Source: Verrucomicrobiota bacterium (GTDB taxonomy: Bacteria; Verrucomicrobiota; Verrucomicrobiia; Limisphaerales; J093). Taken from it: a stretch of 64,000 nucleotides of DNA. The position numbers and the translations under genes are program-made. Positions 33,782 through 42,689 of the stretch are shown here, piece by piece (positions within the stretch are counted from its first letter, which is position 1; each line of letters opens with the position of its first letter). Where the stretch lies: NCBI GenBank assembly GCA_022710935.1, contig JAKLFY010000005.1, positions 78,087-142,086 on the forward strand. Direction: 5' to 3'. The notes under the pieces were generated by a model. That model saw only the letters and a list, made by a program, of their open reading frames with translations, did no database searches and was not told the origin of the DNA.

Positions 33782-35044
33782 ATGACACCGCGTGAACGCA
33801 TCGCCGCCGCCCTCGATCACCAGGAGACCGCAGTATTGCCGGCTGACTTTGGAGGGGGATTCCAGACCGGCATCGCCGTCAGTATTGTCTATCAGCTCCG
33901 GCAGCGTCTCGGCCTGGACCGCCCGGGCACACCCGTCCGAGTGATCGAGCCGTACCAGATGCTTGGAGAGATCGCCCCGGATTTGGGCGAGGCCCTGGGC
34001 AGCGACACGACGCCGCTTTACGGAACGGGCACGATGTTTGGCTATCCCGCATTGACGTTCAAGGAGTGGCGTCTGCCCGACGGCACGCCGGTGCTTGTTC
34101 CCGAGGATTTCAACACGCAGTTCGAGGCCAACGGCGATTTGCTGCAGTACCCCGGCGGCGATCGGTCCTGCGGTCCGTGCGCGCGGATGCCGCAGGGCGG
34201 CCACTTCTTCGACGCCATCATCCGGCAAGGCCCGCTCGACGAGACGAAGCTCGATCCGGCGGACAACTGCGAGGAATTCACGCGTGTGGCCGACGAGGCC
34301 TTGGAACACTACCGGCGCCGCGCCGAACAGCTCTGGGCCGGCAGCGACCGGGCGGTGTTCTGCACGTTTGGCGGGCTGAGCTTCGGGGATATCGCGCTTG
34401 TTCCCGGCACGTTTCTCAAGGAGCCGAAAGGGATTCGCGATGTCGAGGAGTGGTATGTGAGCACCGCGGCGCGACCCGGTTACATCAAGGCGGTGTTCGA
34501 GCGTCAGTGCGAGGTGGCGATCGAGAACCTCAGGCGTTTGCACGCGGCGGTCGGCGACCGGGTCACGGTCATCCAGACAAACGGAACGGACTTCGGGACA
34601 CAGAACGGGCCGTTCCAGTCGGTTGCGGCATTTCGGGACCTGTACAAGCCCTACCAGAGGCGCGTGAATGCGTGGATTCACGAGAACACACCGTGGAGGA
34701 CGCTGATGCATTGTTGCGGCGGGATTGCCCCGTTGATCGACGACATCATCGAGGCGGGCTTCGATTGTCTGAATCCGGTTCAGTGCAGCGCCGCGGGGAT
34801 GGACCCGCGGGTGTTGAAGTGCAAATACGGGGAACGCCTCGTGTTTTGGGGCGGCGGGGTCGATACCCAGAGGGTCCTGCCGTTTGGCACGCCCGAGGAG
34901 GTGAGGCGCCAGGTGCGCGAGCGGATCGAGATCTTCCGGCCCGGGGGCGGGTATGTGTTCAACACCATTCACAACATTGTGGCCAACACGCCCGTGGACA
35001 ACGTCCTGGCCATGGTCGAGGCGCTCCGCGAGTCTCGGGACTGA
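33782..35044 (+). CDS. Uroporphyrinogen decarboxylase-family protein, probably a cobamide/methyl transferase type
   Basis: 420 residues. It has the URO-D/MtaA-type TIM-barrel opening (MTPRERIAAALDHQETAVLP) and family blocks RAVFCTFGGLSFGDIALVPG, RVTVIQTNGTDFGTQNGPFQ, WRTLMHCCGGIAPLIDDII and GFDCLNPVQCSAAGMDP, ending with PGGGYVFNTIHNIVANTPVDN. It lacks the RQAGR motif of HemE (present in the true hemE at 18.5 kb). The HCCG and NPVQ motifs belong to the group related to cobalamin-dependent methyltransferases, which is expanded in Verrucomicrobiota and Lentisphaerota and mostly uncharacterised. Cytosolic; monocistronic or with the next gene 63 bases downstream. Confidence 0.8.
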   Translation: MTPRERIAAALDHQETAVLPADFGGGFQTGIAVSIVYQLRQRLGLDRPGTPVRVIEPYQMLGEIAPDLGEALGSDTTPLYGTGTMFGYPALTFKEWRLPDGTPVLVPEDFNTQFEANGDLLQYPGGDRSCGPCARMPQGGHFFDAIIRQGPLDETKLDPADNCEEFTRVADEALEHYRRRAEQLWAGSDRAVFCTFGGLSFGDIALVPGTFLKEPKGIRDVEEWYVSTAARPGYIKAVFERQCEVAIENLRRLHAAVGDRVTVIQTNGTDFGTQNGPFQSVAAFRDLYKPYQRRVNAWIHENTPWRTLMHCCGGIAPLIDDIIEAGFDCLNPVQCSAAGMDPRVLKCKYGERLVFWGGGVDTQRVLPFGTPEEVRRQVRERIEIFRPGGGYVFNTIHNIVANTPVDNVLAMVEALRESRD

Positions 35045-35107
35045 GCGGGCCGAATGCGGGCCGAATGCGCCTTGCGCGTGTCGAAGAATCCGGGCTAGTG
35101 TTGCTGT

Positions 35108-35914
35108 GTGAGAGTGCTTTTCGTTGGGGATATCGTGGGCGAGCCAGGCCGGAAAGCGGTTGCCCAGTTGGTGCCTCGCCTGCGGCGGTCGGAGCAGATC
35201 GACTGCGTCATTGCCAACGGAGAGAACGCGGCGGGCGGTTCGGGGATCACGGGCAGGACGGCCAGCGAGATTCTCGGCGCGGGCGTGGACGTCATCACGC
35301 TCGGGGACCACGCCTGGGACCAGAAGGAGATCATGGCCTACATTCCCGGCGAACCGCGCCTGCTGCGCCCGCTCAATTACCCGCACGGGGCCCCGGGGCG
35401 CGGGAGCGGCTTGTTCCAGTTTCCCAGCCAGGCCCCCATCGTCGTGATCAATCTGCAGGGGCGGGCGTTCATGGGCGATTTGGACAATCCTTTTCTTTGC
35501 GCCGAGGCGGAGGTGGCGCGTGCGCGGGCCGAGACGCCGATCATCGTGGTCGACATGCATGCGGAGGCGACCTCGGAGAAGATGGCCCTGGCGCGCATGC
35601 TCGATGGCCAGGTGAGCGCGGTCCTCGGTACCCACACGCACGTGCAGACGGCAGACGAACAGATCCTGCCGGGTGGCACGGCTTTTCTTACGGATGCCGG
35701 GTTCACCGGGCCGCACGAGAGCGTGCTGGGGCGGCGGATCGAACCAATCATCAAGCGGTTCCGAACCAATCTGCCGCAGCGTTTCGAGGTGGCGTCGGAT
35801 CGAGTGCTTCTGCAGGGCGCCCTGATCGAGATCGACTCGGCCACCGGACGCGCCCTGTCGATCCGCCGCATTTCGGAACCGCTGCCGCATCCTCCCGATG
35901 GGCAAGGTCACTGA
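35108..35914 (+). CDS. ymdB: YmdB-type metallophosphoesterase (TIGR00282 family)
   Basis: 268 residues from a GTG start (GTGAGAGTGCTT, giving [18 protein letters not shown]). Family motifs in order: GDIVGEPGR (metal-binding Asp), [14 protein letters not shown] (Glu/Asn), [24 protein letters not shown] and [20 protein letters not shown]. Homologues hydrolyse cyclic nucleotides and influence sporulation or biofilm formation. One departure: the usual GNH(T/A)WD reads GDHAWD here, so an Asn metal ligand is Asp. Its last 17 bases overlap the start of xseA in another frame. Confidence 0.9.
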   Translation: MRVLFVGDIVGEPGRKAVAQLVPRLRRSEQIDCVIANGENAAGGSGITGRTASEILGAGVDVITLGDHAWDQKEIMAYIPGEPRLLRPLNYPHGAPGRGSGLFQFPSQAPIVVINLQGRAFMGDLDNPFLCAEAEVARARAETPIIVVDMHAEATSEKMALARMLDGQVSAVLGTHTHVQTADEQILPGGTAFLTDAGFTGPHESVLGRRIEPIIKRFRTNLPQRFEVASDRVLLQGALIEIDSATGRALSIRRISEPLPHPPDGQGH

Positions 35915-37325
35915 ATCGCAGTGGGATTTCGGAGATCTGTTCACGGCAGCGGAGACGCGCCAGGTCCTGACCGTCACCGAGCTGACCAGCAGGGTGAAAC
36001 GCCTGATCGAAGGGCAGTTTCCGCAGGTCTGGGTGGGCGGTGAAATCAGCAACCTGCGCGCCCAGGCCTCCGGCCACTGCTATTTCACGCTCAAGGATCC
36101 CGGCGCCCAGTTGAACTGCGTCCTGTTTCGCGCGCAGGCCAGGGGCAATCGGGAGGTTCTCGAGGACGGCGCCAAGGTCAACCTGCAGGGCGAACTGACG
36201 GTGTATGAGCCGCGCGGCCAGTATCAACTGATCGTCACGCGGGTCGAGCCCCAGGGGTTGGGCGCCCTTCAACTCGCCTTCGAGCGCCTGAAGCGCAAGC
36301 TTCAGGCCGAAGGCCTTTTCGACTCCGCCCGCAAACGCCCCATCCCGCGATGCCCGCAACGCGTCGGGATCGTCACCTCGCCCACCGGCGCCGCTTTGCA
36401 CGACGTGCTCCATGTGGTCCAGAGGCGGCATCCGTCCCTCGAACTGATTCTCGCCCCGTGCCGGGTCCAGGGGACTTCCGCGGCCGAGGAGATCGCCGCG
36501 GCGATTCGTCGACTCAACGCCTTTCACGCCGAGTGTCTGGCTGGCGGGCACACCGCGGCGCGGGGGGGGCTCGACGTGATTTTGGTGACGCGCGGGGGCG
36601 GCAGCCTCGAGGACCTATGGGCTTTCAACGAAGAGGCCGTGGCGCGCGCCATCGCGGCCTCGACCCTGCCGGTCATCTCCGCCGTCGGGCATGAGATCGA
36701 CTTCACGATAAGCGATTTTGTCGCCGATCTGCGCGCAGCGACACCGAGTGCGGCGGCTGAGATCCTGACCGAAGGCGGGTTTGCCGGTCGCGGCTTTCTG
36801 GCCGAGGCTGCCGCGCGCCTGGGCCAACTGGCGCGGCAAGGCTTCGAGCGCGCCCGCGACGAGATCGAACACTGGCGCGGTCGGCTGGCCCGGGTCCATC
36901 CGCGCAGGCGGCTTCAAGTTCGGGAACAGCGCCTGGACGACCTGCGCTCCCAACTGGCCCGGGCCGCTCGTTTCGGGCTGCGCGGCGCCCAGGCGCGCCT
37001 GCTCCTCCTGTTCGAGCGGACGTCCCGCGTCCGGCCGCGCCTGCTCGTGGCCCGCCGCCGCGAGACCTTGGCGCTGACGTCCCAACGCCTGCATGAACGG
37101 GCCCGCCTCGCACTCGCGCAGCGGCAGCAGCGTGTCGCCAGCCTGGCCGCCCGAATCCGCCTCCTCTCGCCGGAGAACGTCCTGGCGCGCGGGTATTCGA
37201 TCACCACGCACGCGCAGACCGGGCGCGTGCTGCGCAGTGCGGTCGAAGCGCAGGCGGCGCGGGTGTTGCGGACCCGGCTGTCCGCGGGCGAGGTGGTGAG
37301 TGTCGTCGAGGGTTCGTCCGGTTGA
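35898..37325 (+). CDS. xseA: Exodeoxyribonuclease VII large subunit
   Basis: 475 residues. N-terminal OB-fold ([43 protein letters not shown]), then the catalytic domain ([72 protein letters not shown]), followed by an Arg/Ala-rich coiled coil and the C-terminal [15 protein letters not shown] motif. Cuts single-stranded DNA from both ends together with XseB in repair. The small xseB gene is not visible next to it. Overlaps ymdB by 17 bases. Confidence 0.95.
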   Translation: MGKVTESQWDFGDLFTAAETRQVLTVTELTSRVKRLIEGQFPQVWVGGEISNLRAQASGHCYFTLKDPGAQLNCVLFRAQARGNREVLEDGAKVNLQGELTVYEPRGQYQLIVTRVEPQGLGALQLAFERLKRKLQAEGLFDSARKRPIPRCPQRVGIVTSPTGAALHDVLHVVQRRHPSLELILAPCRVQGTSAAEEIAAAIRRLNAFHAECLAGGHTAARGGLDVILVTRGGGSLEDLWAFNEEAVARAIAASTLPVISAVGHEIDFTISDFVADLRAATPSAAAEILTEGGFAGRGFLAEAAARLGQLARQGFERARDEIEHWRGRLARVHPRRRLQVREQRLDDLRSQLARAARFGLRGAQARLLLLFERTSRVRPRLLVARRRETLALTSQRLHERARLALAQRQQRVASLAARIRLLSPENVLARGYSITTHAQTGRVLRSAVEAQAARVLRTRLSAGEVVSVVEGSSG

Positions 37326-37373
37326 CGCGTGGTTGCGGTCCGGGGCGGCTTTGGCTCGCATCGGTTCCGATTC

Positions 37374-38303
37374 TCACTTGACCCCGCCGGCCAGGAGCGT
37401 CTCGAAGTGCGGGGGCTGCTCCTCCCGGGCCACCAGGCTGAGCTCGATCTTGCGGAAGCCGGCGGCCTCGAGCCAGCGCTGCATGTCGCTTTCGGCGAAG
37501 CCGAGCCAGACGTCGCCATAGAGATCCCGGGCCTGTCTGAACTGATGGCGGAGCAGATCGAGAATCAGGATCTGGCCCTTCGGACGCAGAATCCGGTGGG
37601 CGCTGCGGATGGCCCGGTCGGGTTGGGCGGCGTGATGGAGCGCCTGGCTCAAAATCACCACGTCCACGCTCGCCGCGTCGATGGGCGGATCCTGCAGATC
37701 GCCCAGGCGGAATTCCAGGTTGCGCAGCCCTGCCTTGGCCGCCTTGGCCGCCCCGAACTCGACAATCTTCTCCGAGTTGTCCACGGCGATGACCCGTTTG
37801 CAGCGCCGCGCGAGCAATTCCGCCACCAGGCCCTCGCCGGATCCGAGATCGGCCACCGTCAGGGGCGGCAGAATCCGCAGCAGCAGTTGCCCGAGCCCCT
37901 GCCAGCTCCGGCCCGGGCCGTAGCTCCGGTCGAACCGGCCGGCGACCTGGTTGAAGAAGACCTGCGCTTGATGCTGACGCAGGTCCAGGATGCGTTTCAG
38001 GTTGATTTGATCCGAGGCGTATTCGGCCTGCTCGCGCGCGCCCGCCCCGCCAATCCGGACGATCTCCCGCACCGCGGCATCGAGTTCCCGGTTGAGCCGG
38101 TAGAAGGTCCGCTTCCCATCGCGCCGGCATTCCAACAGCCCGGCGTCCAGGAGCAGGCCCAGGTGGGTCGAGATGCGTGACTGGCCCAGGCGAGTGATGT
38201 CCTGCAGTTCGTGGACGGACAGTTCGTCCTTTTCCAGGAGGCCCAGGAGGCGGAGTCGAGTGGCGTCCGCCAGGGCGCGAAGAGACTTCAAGACTGTGTT
38301 CAC
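37374..38303 (-). CDS. ArsR-family regulator fused to a SAM-methyltransferase domain (SahR-like)
   Basis: 309 residues from the GTG at 38303, the start that gives an ArsR-type opening (LKSLRALADATRLRLLGLLE). Residues ~1-90 are a winged helix (LSVHELQDITRLGQSRISTHLGLL, RRDGKRTFYRLN). Residues ~130-300 are a class I methyltransferase fold: motif I VADLGSGEGLVAELLA, acidic RVIAVDNSEKIVEF, GDLQDPP and VVILSQALHHAAQPDRAI. In Proteobacteria such fusions (SahR) bind S-adenosylhomocysteine and control methionine-cycle genes. Here it diverges from metK-ahcY with only 82 bases between, which strongly suggests the same job. Whether it still methylates anything cannot be told. Confidence 0.9.
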   Translation of the reverse strand: MNTVLKSLRALADATRLRLLGLLEKDELSVHELQDITRLGQSRISTHLGLLLDAGLLECRRDGKRTFYRLNRELDAAVREIVRIGGAGAREQAEYASDQINLKRILDLRQHQAQVFFNQVAGRFDRSYGPGRSWQGLGQLLLRILPPLTVADLGSGEGLVAELLARRCKRVIAVDNSEKIVEFGAAKAAKAGLRNLEFRLGDLQDPPIDAASVDVVILSQALHHAAQPDRAIRSAHRILRPKGQILILDLLRHQFRQARDLYGDVWLGFAESDMQRWLEAAGFRKIELSLVAREEQPPHFETLLAGGVK

Positions 38304-38385
38304 GAGAAAAATCAGGTTGACGGCCTGAAAAGCACTTATATCTTCCCATCGTGATACGTCAATCTTGAACCTCGCGACGCTACCC
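38304..38385. promoter_or_regulatory. Divergent promoter region between the SahR-like regulator and metK
   Basis: 82 bases, clearly richer in A/T than its surroundings. It holds a TATC-N10-GATA pair (38339-38356) that could be part of a dyad operator. I saw no SAM or SAH riboswitch fold, which fits protein-based control by the adjacent regulator. Exact promoter elements are not clear. Confidence 0.4.
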
Positions 38386-39558
38386 ATGAGCAAACGTTTT
38401 ATCTTCTCTTCCGAGTCCGTTGCCGAAGGTCATCCGGACAAGGTGTGCGACACCATCTCCGACGCGGTGCTGGACGCCTGTCTGGCGCAGGACAAGTCGA
38501 GCCGGGTGGCTTGCGAATGCTACGCGAAGTCGAATCTGGTCGTTGTGGGCGGTGAAATCACGAGCCGCGCGAAGGTCGATTTCGCGGCGATTGCCCGGCA
38601 GGCCATTCGGGACATTGGGTATGTCAACGACGACGACGTGTTCCACGCGGACAAGGTGTTCGTGAATGTGTGCGTGACCAAGCAGTCGCCCGACATTGCC
38701 CAGGGTGTCGATGCCCGGGCTGCGAGGGGAAAGAAGAAGGCGGAACAGGGCGCGGGCGACCAGGGGCTCATGTTCGGCTACGCGTGCGACGAGACGCCTG
38801 AATTGATGCCGGCACCGATCATGTTCGCCCACCAGCTCGGGCGCGAGCTGACGCGGATTCGGAAGACGGGGCGGATCGGGTGGCTTCGGCCCGATGCGAA
38901 GAGCCAGGTTTCGATCGAGTACGTGGATGACCGGCCTGTGCGTGTGACCAGCGTCGTGATCTCGACCCAGCACACCGCGGAGGTGGATCACGCCCGGATC
39001 GAGAAGTTCTGTATCGAGCAGGTGATCAGGAAAGTGCTGCCCAGGCGGATGCTCGATCGCGACACGCTCTACCTGGTGAATCCGACGGGGCGGTTTGTCG
39101 TGGGGGGGCCGCAGGGAGACACCGGCCTGACGGGCCGGAAGATCATTGTCGACAGCTATGGCGGGATGGGCCGACACGGGGGGGGATGTTTCAGCGGGAA
39201 AGACCCGTCCAAAGTGGATCGGAGCGCCGCCTACATGGGCCGGTACGTTGCCAAGAACGTGGTGGCGGCCGGACTGGCCCGCCGCTGCGAAGTGCAATTC
39301 GCCTATGCCATCGGCTATCCGGATCCCGTGAGTGTCTGCGTCGACACGTTCGGGACAGGGGTTGTGAGCGACGAATCGGTCACGGAGGCGGTGCGGCGGG
39401 TGTTCAGTTTCAAACCCGCGGAGATCATCAGGCAGCTCAACCTGCTTCGCCCGATCTACGGAAAGACCACCAACTACGGCCACTTTGGCAAGAATGATCC
39501 CGACCTGACCTGGGAGCGGACGGACAAGATCGCCGCGCTCAAGAAGGCCGTGAAATGA
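38386..39558 (+). CDS. metK: S-adenosylmethionine synthase
   Basis: 390 residues from the ATG at 38386 ([20 protein letters not shown]). Signatures: the ATP-binding [35 protein letters not shown] (motif 1) and [22 protein letters not shown] (phosphate-binding region, split here as GGMGRHGGG and [10 protein letters not shown]). Makes SAM from methionine and ATP in the cytosol. First gene of a pair with ahcY 41 bases downstream, and divergent from the SahR-like regulator, giving a methionine-cycle regulon in one spot. Confidence 0.97.
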   Translation: MSKRFIFSSESVAEGHPDKVCDTISDAVLDACLAQDKSSRVACECYAKSNLVVVGGEITSRAKVDFAAIARQAIRDIGYVNDDDVFHADKVFVNVCVTKQSPDIAQGVDARAARGKKKAEQGAGDQGLMFGYACDETPELMPAPIMFAHQLGRELTRIRKTGRIGWLRPDAKSQVSIEYVDDRPVRVTSVVISTQHTAEVDHARIEKFCIEQVIRKVLPRRMLDRDTLYLVNPTGRFVVGGPQGDTGLTGRKIIVDSYGGMGRHGGGCFSGKDPSKVDRSAAYMGRYVAKNVVAAGLARRCEVQFAYAIGYPDPVSVCVDTFGTGVVSDESVTEAVRRVFSFKPAEIIRQLNLLRPIYGKTTNYGHFGKNDPDLTWERTDKIAALKKAVK

Positions 39559-39599
39559 CCGTGGCCGCGGCAATTTGAGATTTGAGATTTAAGACTCCC

Positions 39600-41084
39600 A
39601 TGCCTGCTGTTTCAATCGCTTCTTCCCGCGCCAGGGCCGCCAGGCCGTCGTCCGTTCGCAAGAACGGCAATGGCAAACCCGGTTCGGACTGTTATGTCAA
39701 AGATCTTTCCCTCGCCGCCCTGGGCCGTCGGGAGATCGAGGTGGCTGAAAAGGAGATGCCTGGGCTGATGGCCATTCGCGAACGGTACGCGGCCGAGAAG
39801 CCGCTGCGCGGCGCCCGCGTCTCGGGGTCCCTGCACATGACCATCGAGACGGCGGTGTTGATCGAGACTCTCGAGGCCCTGGGCGCGAGCGTCCGCTGGG
39901 CGAGCTGCAATATTTTCTCGACCCAGGACCAGGCGGCCGCCGCTGTGGCCCAGGCGGGGATTCCGGTCTTTGCGTTCAAGGGCGAGAGCCTCGAAGAATA
40001 CTGGGAGTTCACCCTGGCGGCCCTGACCCATCCGGGCGGCAAGGGGCCGCACCTGGTTGTCGACGATGGGGGCGACGCGACGCTTCTGATGCACAAGGGA
40101 TGCGAGATGGAACAGGGGAGCGACTGGACGCGCACGGCCTCAGCGAGCCACGAAGAGCAGGTGATCAAGAACCTGCTCAAAAAGTGCGCCCGAACGCGCC
40201 CGGGGTGGTTCACGGAGGCCGTCAAGGGATGGAAGGGGGTGAGTGAGGAGACGACGACGGGTGTGCACCGGCTCTACCAGATGCTCGAGGCGGGCAAGCT
40301 GCTCGTTCCGGCCGTCAACGTGAACGACTCGGTCACCAAATCCAAGTTCGACAACCTCTACGGGTGCCGGGAGTCGCTCTGCGACGGCATTAAGCGCGCC
40401 ACGGGCGTGATGGTGGCCGGCAAGACCGCCGTCGTGTGCGGTTACGGGGACGTGGGCAAAGGCAGCGCGCACAGCCTGCGGGGATTCGGCTGCCGGGTGA
40501 TGGTCACCGAGATCGATCCGATCAACGCGCTCCAGGCGGCGATGGAGGGATTCGAGGTCAAGACCATCGAGGAGACGTTGGGCGAGGCGGACATCTACGT
40601 CTCGGCCACGGGCAATTGCGACGTCATCACCTTCGAGCACATGCGGCGGATGAAGGATCAGGCGATCGTCTGCAACATCGGGCACTTCGACAACGAGATC
40701 CAAATGGATCGGCTCAATGCGGCTCGAGGCGTCAAACGCGTCCCGATCAAGCCGCAAGTGGACAAGTACGTGTTTCCGGATTCCCACGCCATCTACGTGC
40801 TGGCTGAGGGCCGGCTCGTGAATCTGGGATGCGCCGAAGGGCATCCGAGTTTCGTGATGAGCAACAGCTTCACCAACCAGGTCCTGGCCCAGATCGATCT
40901 TTGGAAGAACCGGCACACCTACACGATCGGCGTCTATCGCCTTCCCAAGAAACTGGACGAAGAGGTCGCCCGGCTGCACCTGGGCAAAATCGGCGTCAAA
41001 CTCACCAGGCTGACCAAAAAGCAGGCCGAGTATATCGGCGTCCCCGTCGGGGGCCCCTACAAACCCGACCATTACCGGTATTGA
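39600..41084 (+). CDS. ahcY: Adenosylhomocysteinase
   Basis: 494 residues from the ATG at 39600, with a ~35-residue Arg/Ser-rich N-terminal extension before [19 protein letters not shown]. Family motifs: [54 protein letters not shown], the NAD-binding [18 protein letters not shown], and the C-terminal [11 protein letters not shown]. Hydrolyses S-adenosylhomocysteine to homocysteine and adenosine with tightly bound NAD, removing the product that inhibits methyltransferases. Sits directly behind metK; the leader between them has the word TTTGAGAT twice in tandem. Confidence 0.97.
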   Translation: MPAVSIASSRARAARPSSVRKNGNGKPGSDCYVKDLSLAALGRREIEVAEKEMPGLMAIRERYAAEKPLRGARVSGSLHMTIETAVLIETLEALGASVRWASCNIFSTQDQAAAAVAQAGIPVFAFKGESLEEYWEFTLAALTHPGGKGPHLVVDDGGDATLLMHKGCEMEQGSDWTRTASASHEEQVIKNLLKKCARTRPGWFTEAVKGWKGVSEETTTGVHRLYQMLEAGKLLVPAVNVNDSVTKSKFDNLYGCRESLCDGIKRATGVMVAGKTAVVCGYGDVGKGSAHSLRGFGCRVMVTEIDPINALQAAMEGFEVKTIEETLGEADIYVSATGNCDVITFEHMRRMKDQAIVCNIGHFDNEIQMDRLNAARGVKRVPIKPQVDKYVFPDSHAIYVLAEGRLVNLGCAEGHPSFVMSNSFTNQVLAQIDLWKNRHTYTIGVYRLPKKLDEEVARLHLGKIGVKLTRLTKKQAEYIGVPVGGPYKPDHYRY

Positions 41085-41090
41085 TTTGCA

Positions 41091-41157
41091 GCCCGCATGG
41101 GGCGGGCCTCTTGAGTTTTCGGCTCCGCCGCGGCCGCGAGTCCATGAACCATGCGAT
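41091..41157 (+). repeat. GCCCGCAT...CCATGCG palindromic element after ahcY
   Basis: Begins seven bases after the ahcY stop. A GCCCGC/GCGGGC hairpin (41091-41107) is followed by the word TTTTCGGCTCCGCCGCGGCC and by AGTCCATGAACCATGCG; the latter two match 57353-57388 (TTTTCGGCTTCGCCGTGGCC, AGTCCATGAGACATGCG). The hairpin may double as a weak terminator. Confidence 0.55.
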
Positions 41158-41271
41158 CCGCGCGCGAGGCGGGGCTTTTCTTTTCTCTGGCGCCGGGCGA
41201 GTGATGCTGTTTGAATAGCGGCCTAGACTGACAGGTCGAACAGACCATAACGTGCGGACACAAAAGAACCT

Positions 41272-42606
41272 ATGAATCCAAGCGATGCTCATCCCTCCGC
41301 GGCGGGCGTATCCCGTCGTGACTTTCTGAAACACTCCTCGCTGGCCACGGCTGGCGCGTTTGCGGCCGCCGGGTTTCCGGCGGTTGTCAGTGCCCAGACC
41401 AAGCCTGTGTTCAACGCGGTGATTCTGGGCCTGGGTGGCCGCGGAGGCGGCGCAGGTCAGAATTTCCTTGAAGCCGCCAAACTGGCCGGCGTCGAGGGCA
41501 AGATCGTGGCGACGGCCGACATCTTTCCCGGCCAGGCCCGGCGTGGCACGCAGGCGTTCGGAGTGCCGGAGGACAAGTGCTTCAGCGGTTTCGATGGCTA
41601 CGTCAAGGCGTTGGACGTGCCGGGAGTGAACTACGCCATTCTGGCTGCGCCGCCGGGCTTTCGGGCGCCGCATTTCAAGGCCTGCGTCGAGCGCGGCAAA
41701 CATGTCTTCATGGAGAAGCCGGTGGCCGTGGACGGGCCGACCGCGCGGATCATGTACGCGGCCTACGAGGAGTCGAAGAAGAAGAATCTGAAGGTTGCGG
41801 CCGGGACGCAACGCCGGCACCAGGCGGGGTACATCGAGACGATCAAGCTGATCCAGGGAGGCGCGATTGGCGACGTGGTGACGCTGCGGGCCTACTGGGT
41901 CAATGGCGGCCCGATCTGGCATCGGGGCGTGCAGGGCCAGACCGATCTCGAGAAACAGATTCACAACTGGTACCATTACATCTGGCTCTCGGGCGATCAC
42001 ATCTGCGAGCAGCACGTCCACAACATCGACGTCTGCAACTGGATCATGAACGCGCATCCGGTCCGTTGCTGGGGCATGGGCGCGCGGCAGGCTCTGGGCG
42101 ACGCGGCGGGCGAGATCTGGGACAACTTCGCCATCGAGTTCGAATATGAGAACGGCGTGCGCATGTACTCCTATTGCGGCCAGATCAAGCGCGCCTGGTC
42201 CTCCGTGAGCGAGGCGGTGCATGGCACCATCGGCACGGCCAACCCGGGCGGCAGCATCAGCCTGAACCGCGGCTGGCGTTGGCGCTCGACGCTCAAGCTG
42301 CAGAGCGGCGATCCGTACACCCAGGAGCACGTCGACCTCATCAACGCCATCGTCAAGGACACCGAACTCAACGAGGCCAAGAACGTCACCGACAGCACGC
42401 TCACCGCAATCATGGGGCGCGAGGCCGCCTACAGCGGCGGGGCTGTCGACTGGGACCAGATCCTCAACTCGAAGTTCATGTACGGGCCCGAACAGCTCTA
42501 CTCCGACGCCTCGAAGATGCAGTGGGGCGAATTCCGCACGCTGAAGCCGCCCATGCCGAGCAGTTTCGACATCTTCAAGACGCCGCCGGTGGCTCCGGTT
42601 GCCTGA
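41272..42606 (+). CDS. Tat-exported Gfo/Idh/MocA-family oxidoreductase
   Basis: 444 residues. A twin-arginine signal (SRRDFLKHSSLATAGAFAAA, residues ~14-33) is followed by a Rossmann domain (FNAVILGLGGRGGGAGQNFL) and the family core: ATADIFPGQ, HVFMEKPVAVDGPT (the EKP catalytic lysine), AGTQRRHQAGYIETIKLIQ, HYIWLSGDHICEQHVHNIDV, NAHPVRCWGMGARQ. NAD(P)-dependent oxidation of sugars is the usual reaction; periplasmic members of this lineage-expanded group are thought to carry tightly bound cofactor folded before export. Followed by a strong terminator, so transcription is probably separate from the downstream muramidase-like gene. Confidence 0.92.
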   Translation: MNPSDAHPSAAGVSRRDFLKHSSLATAGAFAAAGFPAVVSAQTKPVFNAVILGLGGRGGGAGQNFLEAAKLAGVEGKIVATADIFPGQARRGTQAFGVPEDKCFSGFDGYVKALDVPGVNYAILAAPPGFRAPHFKACVERGKHVFMEKPVAVDGPTARIMYAAYEESKKKNLKVAAGTQRRHQAGYIETIKLIQGGAIGDVVTLRAYWVNGGPIWHRGVQGQTDLEKQIHNWYHYIWLSGDHICEQHVHNIDVCNWIMNAHPVRCWGMGARQALGDAAGEIWDNFAIEFEYENGVRMYSYCGQIKRAWSSVSEAVHGTIGTANPGGSISLNRGWRWRSTLKLQSGDPYTQEHVDLINAIVKDTELNEAKNVTDSTLTAIMGREAAYSGGAVDWDQILNSKFMYGPEQLYSDASKMQWGEFRTLKPPMPSSFDIFKTPPVAPVA

Positions 42607-42629
42607 GCGGATCCCTTGTTTCGTGGCAA

Positions 42630-42659
42630 GGCGCGGGCACATCGCCCGCGCCTTTTTTT
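42630..42659 (+). terminator. Rho-independent terminator after the oxidoreductase gene
   Basis: Perfect 9-bp stem GGCGCGGGC (42630-42638) / GCCCGCGCC (42644-42652) with a 5-base loop, followed by seven T residues (42653-42659). Lies 24 bases after the stop codon. Confidence 0.92.
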
Positions 42660-42689
42660 GTATTCATGCAGCACCTGTCTCCGTGAGGG

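Noticed and set aside
33782-35044. A second hemE
   Set aside because: Same superfamily, but it lacks the RQAGR substrate motif; the true hemE is at 18497-19555.
33581-36052. Upstream extension of the ABC exporter frame by more than 800 codons
   Set aside because: It is antisense to the URO-D-like gene and ymdB, with no protein family signal; the exporter starts at 33580.
38304-38385. SAM or SAH riboswitch upstream of metK
   Set aside because: The gap is only 82 bases and no riboswitch-like paired regions were seen; the divergent SahR-like regulator explains control better.
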